Made by a program: the position numbers and the translations under genes. 64,000 bases of DNA from Paraburkholderia sejongensis (GTDB lineage Bacteria; Pseudomonadota; Gammaproteobacteria; Burkholderiales; Burkholderiaceae): positions 62,001 through 126,000 of the forward strand of contig NZ_JAJITD010000012.1 of NCBI RefSeq assembly GCF_020880815.1. The letters run 5' to 3'. The notes beneath the pieces were generated by a model. The model worked only from the letters and a program-made list of their open reading frames with translations, was not told the DNA's origin and made no database searches. Positions 61,011-64,000 of the stretch are shown one piece after another. Each line of letters starts with the position of its first letter. The stretch's first letter is position 1.

Positions 61011-62326
61011 GGTTGGCAAGACCGCTTCGTTTCCTCTATTTGCAGGTCCTGCTGGCGATGGCGCTCGGCATGACCGTCGGCCACTTCTGGCCTGCAGCGG
61101 GCGCGCTGCTCAAGCCGCTCAGCGACGCGTTTGTCGGGCTCGTAAGAATGATGGTCGCGCCGATCGTCTTTTGTACGATCGTCTCGGGCATTACATCGCT
61201 TGCCAGCGGCAGGGCGATCGGACGAACGATCATCCAGGCGCTGGCGCTCTTTTATGTGCTGACGGCCGTCGCGCTGATGGTCGGACTCGCGATCGCGTTC
61301 GTGCTGCGACCCGGCGCCGGCATGCACGTCGATGTTCGTCATCTGGATCCCAGCATCCTCGCGCAATATGCGCAGCACGCGCAGACGGGGGGGCTGGTGG
61401 CGTTCGCGTTGAGCGTGATCCCGGAGACGATGCTCGGCGCGTTCGACAAGGGCGAGGTGCTGCCGGTGCTGCTGGTCGCGCTGCTGTTCGGCTTTTCGCT
61501 CAATGCGTGTGCGCAGGCCGGCCGGCCAGTGCTGGCGCTCATCGACGGCATCGCGCAGATGCTCTATCGCGTGCTCGCGATGATCATGCGACTCGCGCCG
61601 CTCGGGGCGTTCGGGGCGATGGCTTTCACGGTGGGCCGGTTCGGCATCCGCTCGGTCGGCTCGCTCGGCATGCTGATGGTGTCCTTCTACGTCGCATGCG
61701 TGCTGTTCGTTGCGCTGGTGCTCGGCGTGCTCGCGCGTCTGCACGGTTTCGCGATCTGGCGACTGTTGCGCTACATCCGTGAGGAATTGCTGATCGTGCT
61801 CGCGACCTCGTCGACGGAGCCGGTGCTGCCGCGTTTGATCGTGAAGCTGGAGGCGCTAGGGTGCGAGAAGGGCGTGGTGGGGCTGGTACTGCCCGCGGGC
61901 TATTCGTTCAATCTCGACGGCACCGCGATCTATCTGACGCTCGCGTCGATGTTCATCGCGCAGGCGTGCGATGTGCCGCTTTCCGCGGCGCAGATCGCGA
62001 TGATGCTCGCCGTGATGTTGCTTACGTCGAAGGGCGCGGCCGGCGTGTCCGGCAGCGGGCTGGTCGCGCTCGTCGCTACGCTCACGGTGATTCCGGACTT
62101 GCCCGTCGCCGGGGTGGCGCTGCTGGTGGGCATCGACCGCTTCATGTCCGAGGCGCGCGCGTTGACGAGCGTGATCAGCAACGCGTGCGCGGTGATCGTC
62201 GTGTCGATCTGGCAGGGCGCGTGCGACCGCGCGCGTCTCGCCCAGATGCTGCGGGCGGCCGGGCCGGGGCGCCCGGAGGTCGCGAAGGACCCCGCCAAGG
62301 ACCCCGCGCCAGGCACGCCGGGGTGA
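61007..62326 (+). CDS. dctA: C4-dicarboxylate/cation symporter, DctA family
   Basis: 439 residues from GTG 61007, inside the LysR stop. About eight transmembrane segments and two re-entrant loops are expected. The SSTEPVLPRLIVKLEALGCE region and VLPAGYSFNLDGTAIYLTLA are DctA/GltP hallmarks, and SGSGLVALVATLTVIPDLPV the second loop. It should import succinate, fumarate, malate or a related organic acid with H+ or Na+. Translationally coupled to the regulator before it. A second copy of DctA presumably exists elsewhere in the genome. Confidence 0.92.
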   Translation: MRLARPLRFLYLQVLLAMALGMTVGHFWPAAGALLKPLSDAFVGLVRMMVAPIVFCTIVSGITSLASGRAIGRTIIQALALFYVLTAVALMVGLAIAFVLRPGAGMHVDVRHLDPSILAQYAQHAQTGGLVAFALSVIPETMLGAFDKGEVLPVLLVALLFGFSLNACAQAGRPVLALIDGIAQMLYRVLAMIMRLAPLGAFGAMAFTVGRFGIRSVGSLGMLMVSFYVACVLFVALVLGVLARLHGFAIWRLLRYIREELLIVLATSSTEPVLPRLIVKLEALGCEKGVVGLVLPAGYSFNLDGTAIYLTLASMFIAQACDVPLSAAQIAMMLAVMLLTSKGAAGVSGSGLVALVATLTVIPDLPVAGVALLVGIDRFMSEARALTSVISNACAVIVVSIWQGACDRARLAQMLRAAGPGRPEVAKDPAKDPAPGTPG

Positions 62327-62366
62327 CCGGGAGCCTGGCCGGGAAAGGCGTTGCCGTCGTGCCGCG

Positions 62367-63161
62367 TCAGTGCGCGGAGACGGAATCGAGCCCGGTCGAT
62401 CTCACTTCGGTTTGCACATCGGGCGATGCCAGGTAGTCGAGCAGCGCCTTCGCTTCCTTCGGATGCTGCGCGCCGACCGGGATGCCGGCGGCGTAACGCG
62501 TGACGGACTGCAGCGACTCGGGAATCTTGCCGACGAACGTGACGCCCTGGACCGGCAGCAGTTCGCTCACTTGCTGGAAGCCGATTTCGTAGTCGCCTTT
62601 CGCGACCACCGACGCCACCGGAATCCGCGGAATCATCTTCGCCTTCGGCTTCACCTGGTCCTCGATGCCGAGCTTCTTGAACAATTCCCGCTCGATATAG
62701 ACGCCGCTCGCGCTGTCCGAGTAGGCGACCGACTTCGCATGCAGCAAGGTCTGCCGCAGGCTTTCGGGCGAGCTGATGTCGGGCTTCGCCGCACCTTCGC
62801 GCACGACCACGCCGATGCGCGAGTCCGCCAGTTCGACCCGCGATTCCGGAATCACCTTACCTTGCTTGATCAGCTCGTCGAGTGCGTAGCCGACCATGAT
62901 CACGGCGTCCGCGGGCTCGCCACGCGCGAGCCGGTTCGGAATTGCCTCGGGCGATTTGCCCATCGACGGCCCGAGTGTGGTGTCGAGCGTGTTGCCCGTC
63001 TGGGAGGCGAATTTGGGGCCGAGCGCCTTGTACGCGGCGGTGAAGCCGCCCGAGCTCATCACGTGAAGGTCGGCGGCCTGGACGTTCGCCGGGGCGGCCG
63101 AGCTGGCGACGAGCGCCGCCGCGCAAAATTTCAGAAGCAGATTTTTCATGGTTGTGGACAT
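62367..63161 (-). CDS. Periplasmic substrate-binding protein (ModA-like)
   Basis: 264 residues with a signal peptide (MKNLLLKFCAAALVASSAAP, ANVQAADL). The mature part follows the ModA/Fbp class: LHVMSSGGFTAAYKALGPKF, GEPADAVIMVGYALDEL, and YAAGIPVGAQHPKEAKALLD. The ligand is unlikely to be molybdate because no transporter genes follow; family members next to tricarboxylate transporters are frequent. Start M1 or M5 cannot be decided; no clear ribosome site. It follows the MHS transporter on the same strand by 31 bases. Confidence 0.85.
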   Translation of the reverse strand: MSTTMKNLLLKFCAAALVASSAAPANVQAADLHVMSSGGFTAAYKALGPKFASQTGNTLDTTLGPSMGKSPEAIPNRLARGEPADAVIMVGYALDELIKQGKVIPESRVELADSRIGVVVREGAAKPDISSPESLRQTLLHAKSVAYSDSASGVYIERELFKKLGIEDQVKPKAKMIPRIPVASVVAKGDYEIGFQQVSELLPVQGVTFVGKIPESLQSVTRYAAGIPVGAQHPKEAKALLDYLASPDVQTEVRSTGLDSVSAH

Positions 63162-63192
63162 GCAGGGTTGCGATGGATGCAGGACAGACGAA

Positions 63193-64000
63193 TCAGTGGG
63201 CCGGCGTCAGCGTCACTGCGCGCCGGCGATACAGCGCGAAGGTCGCCAACAGCGCGCATGCCGCGGCGAAACTCATCCAGTAGCCGGGCGCGGCCTTGTC
63301 GCCGGTCATATGAATGAGCGCCGTCGAGATCGCAGGCGTGAAGCCGCCGAACACGGCGGTCGCGAGGCTGTAGGCGAGCGAGAAACCAGCGACGCGGACG
63401 TGCGCCGGCATCACTTCCGTGAGCGCGACGACCATCGCGCCGTTATAGATGCCGTACATGAACGAGAGCCACAGCAGGACGAGCAGCATGTTGACGAAGC
63501 TCGGCGCGTGAGCGAGCAGCGAAAGCGCCGGGTAGGCGGTCGCGATGGCGAGCACCGTCATGCCGACGAGCAGCGGCCGGCGGCCGATCTTGTCGGAGAG
63601 CGCGCCGCCGATCGGCAGCCACACGAAGTTCGACACGCCCACACACAGCGTCACGAGCAGACTGTCGGCCGTGCTCAGATGCAGGACCGTCTTGCCGAAG
63701 GTCGGTGCGTAGACCGTGATGAGATAGAAGCTGGTGGTGGTCATCGCGACCAGCATCATGCCGGCGACGACCACGGCCCAGTTGTGGGCCAGCGTGCGGA
63801 ACACTTCCTTCATGCTGGGCCGGTGCTGGCGCGCCTTGAACTCCTGGGTTTCCTCCAGATTGCGACGCAGCATGAAGATGAACGGCACGATCATGCAGCC
63901 GACGAAGAACGGTACGCGCCAGCCCCACGCGGCGATGGCCGATGTGCTCAGCCACTGATTGAGCGCGAAGCCAAGGCCCGCCGCCACGACGATCGCCACT
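63193..64000 (-). CDS. MHS-family MFS transporter (tricarballylate/citrate-type), 5' truncated
   Basis: 268 residues up to the right edge; the N-terminal part lies outside the window. The visible segment has the second half of the MFS fold, with LPIGGALSDKIGRRPLLVGM (the loop 8-9 motif repeat) and MPAHVRVAGFSLAYSLATAVF. The family (citrate/proline/tricarballylate H+ symporters) agrees with the neighbouring binding protein and DctA. It should import a tri- or dicarboxylate. An operon with 62367 is likely. Confidence 0.85.
   Translation of the reverse strand, partial: VAIVVAAGLGFALNQWLSTSAIAAWGWRVPFFVGCMIVPFIFMLRRNLEETQEFKARQHRPSMKEVFRTLAHNWAVVVAGMMLVAMTTTSFYLITVYAPTFGKTVLHLSTADSLLVTLCVGVSNFVWLPIGGALSDKIGRRPLLVGMTVLAIATAYPALSLLAHAPSFVNMLLVLLWLSFMYGIYNGAMVVALTEVMPAHVRVAGFSLAYSLATAVFGGFTPAISTALIHMTGDKAAPGYWMSFAAACALLATFALYRRRAVTLTPAH

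Overview
The window is GC-rich bacterial chromosome with dense coding, short intergenic spaces and gene families typical of Paraburkholderia/Burkholderia: a LipA/Lif lipase pair, an HcaR-HcaEFCBD dioxygenase cluster, DUF4345, DUF2934 and SYLF-domain proteins, and many small stress-type proteins with strong GGAG ribosome binding sites. The genus is inferred from protein resemblance only. No rRNA, CRISPR array or replication origin is visible. There is one tRNA (Lys, TTT).

Layout. 1-7.3 kb: end of a LolA-like gene, an outer-membrane barrel candidate, a DUF4345 membrane protein, secreted lipase with its steric chaperone, and a large multicopper oxidase. 7.5-9.1 kb: accessory locus A, an RNase A-like toxin with its immunity gene, next to an IS30-type transposase scrap. 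9.2-14.6 kb: hcaR and the divergent hcaEFCBD operon for 3-phenylpropionate/cinnamate dioxygenation. 15-25.4 kb: a mosaic of single genes (receiver-like protein, FlgM paralogue, PLP enzyme, GNAT, SYLF lipoprotein-like protein, orphan SdhB, resolvase-like protein without its serine, exported SDR) and several small proteins. Here and at 49.6 kb a 26-bp inverted repeat recurs between genes.

25.5-39.7 kb: a surface-glycan locus. One eight-gene minus-strand operon (GT4, GmhB-like phosphatase, GT9, NodU-type carbamoyltransferase, GT2, GT9, GT, UDP-xylose synthase-like) with stop/start overlaps points to a heptose-containing, carbamoylated, xylose-type glycan. Divergent from it is an ABC exporter fused to a kinase-like ATPase domain and a receiver domain. 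GT2 and PIG-L deacetylase genes follow. 39.9-48.8 kb: flavodoxin-like oxidoreductase with a phosphatidylserine-decarboxylase-like protein, a giant CheB-CheR-PAS-kinase-receiver protein with a separate CheB, and another GT4. 48.9-54.3 kb: hemerythrin, small stress proteins, the NAD-salvage pair pncC-nadE with a 33-bp duplication at their junction, and a zinc alcohol dehydrogenase.

54.4-56.8 kb: accessory locus B, a paralogue of locus A carrying three immunity genes, one intact toxin, a toxin stump and an IS256-type fragment. 57.3-59.6 kb: three divergent Hsp20 genes behind a recognisable sigma-32 promoter, then tRNA-Lys. 60-64 kb: LysR regulator overlapping a DctA-type carrier, a periplasmic binding protein and an MHS-family transporter, apparently for di-/tricarboxylates.

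The most unusual items are the paired RNase A-like toxin/immunity loci with a growing immunity array, the ABC-kinase-receiver fusion, the recurrent TGTCCGTAAC/GTTACGGACA operator candidate, and the serine-less resolvase homologue.
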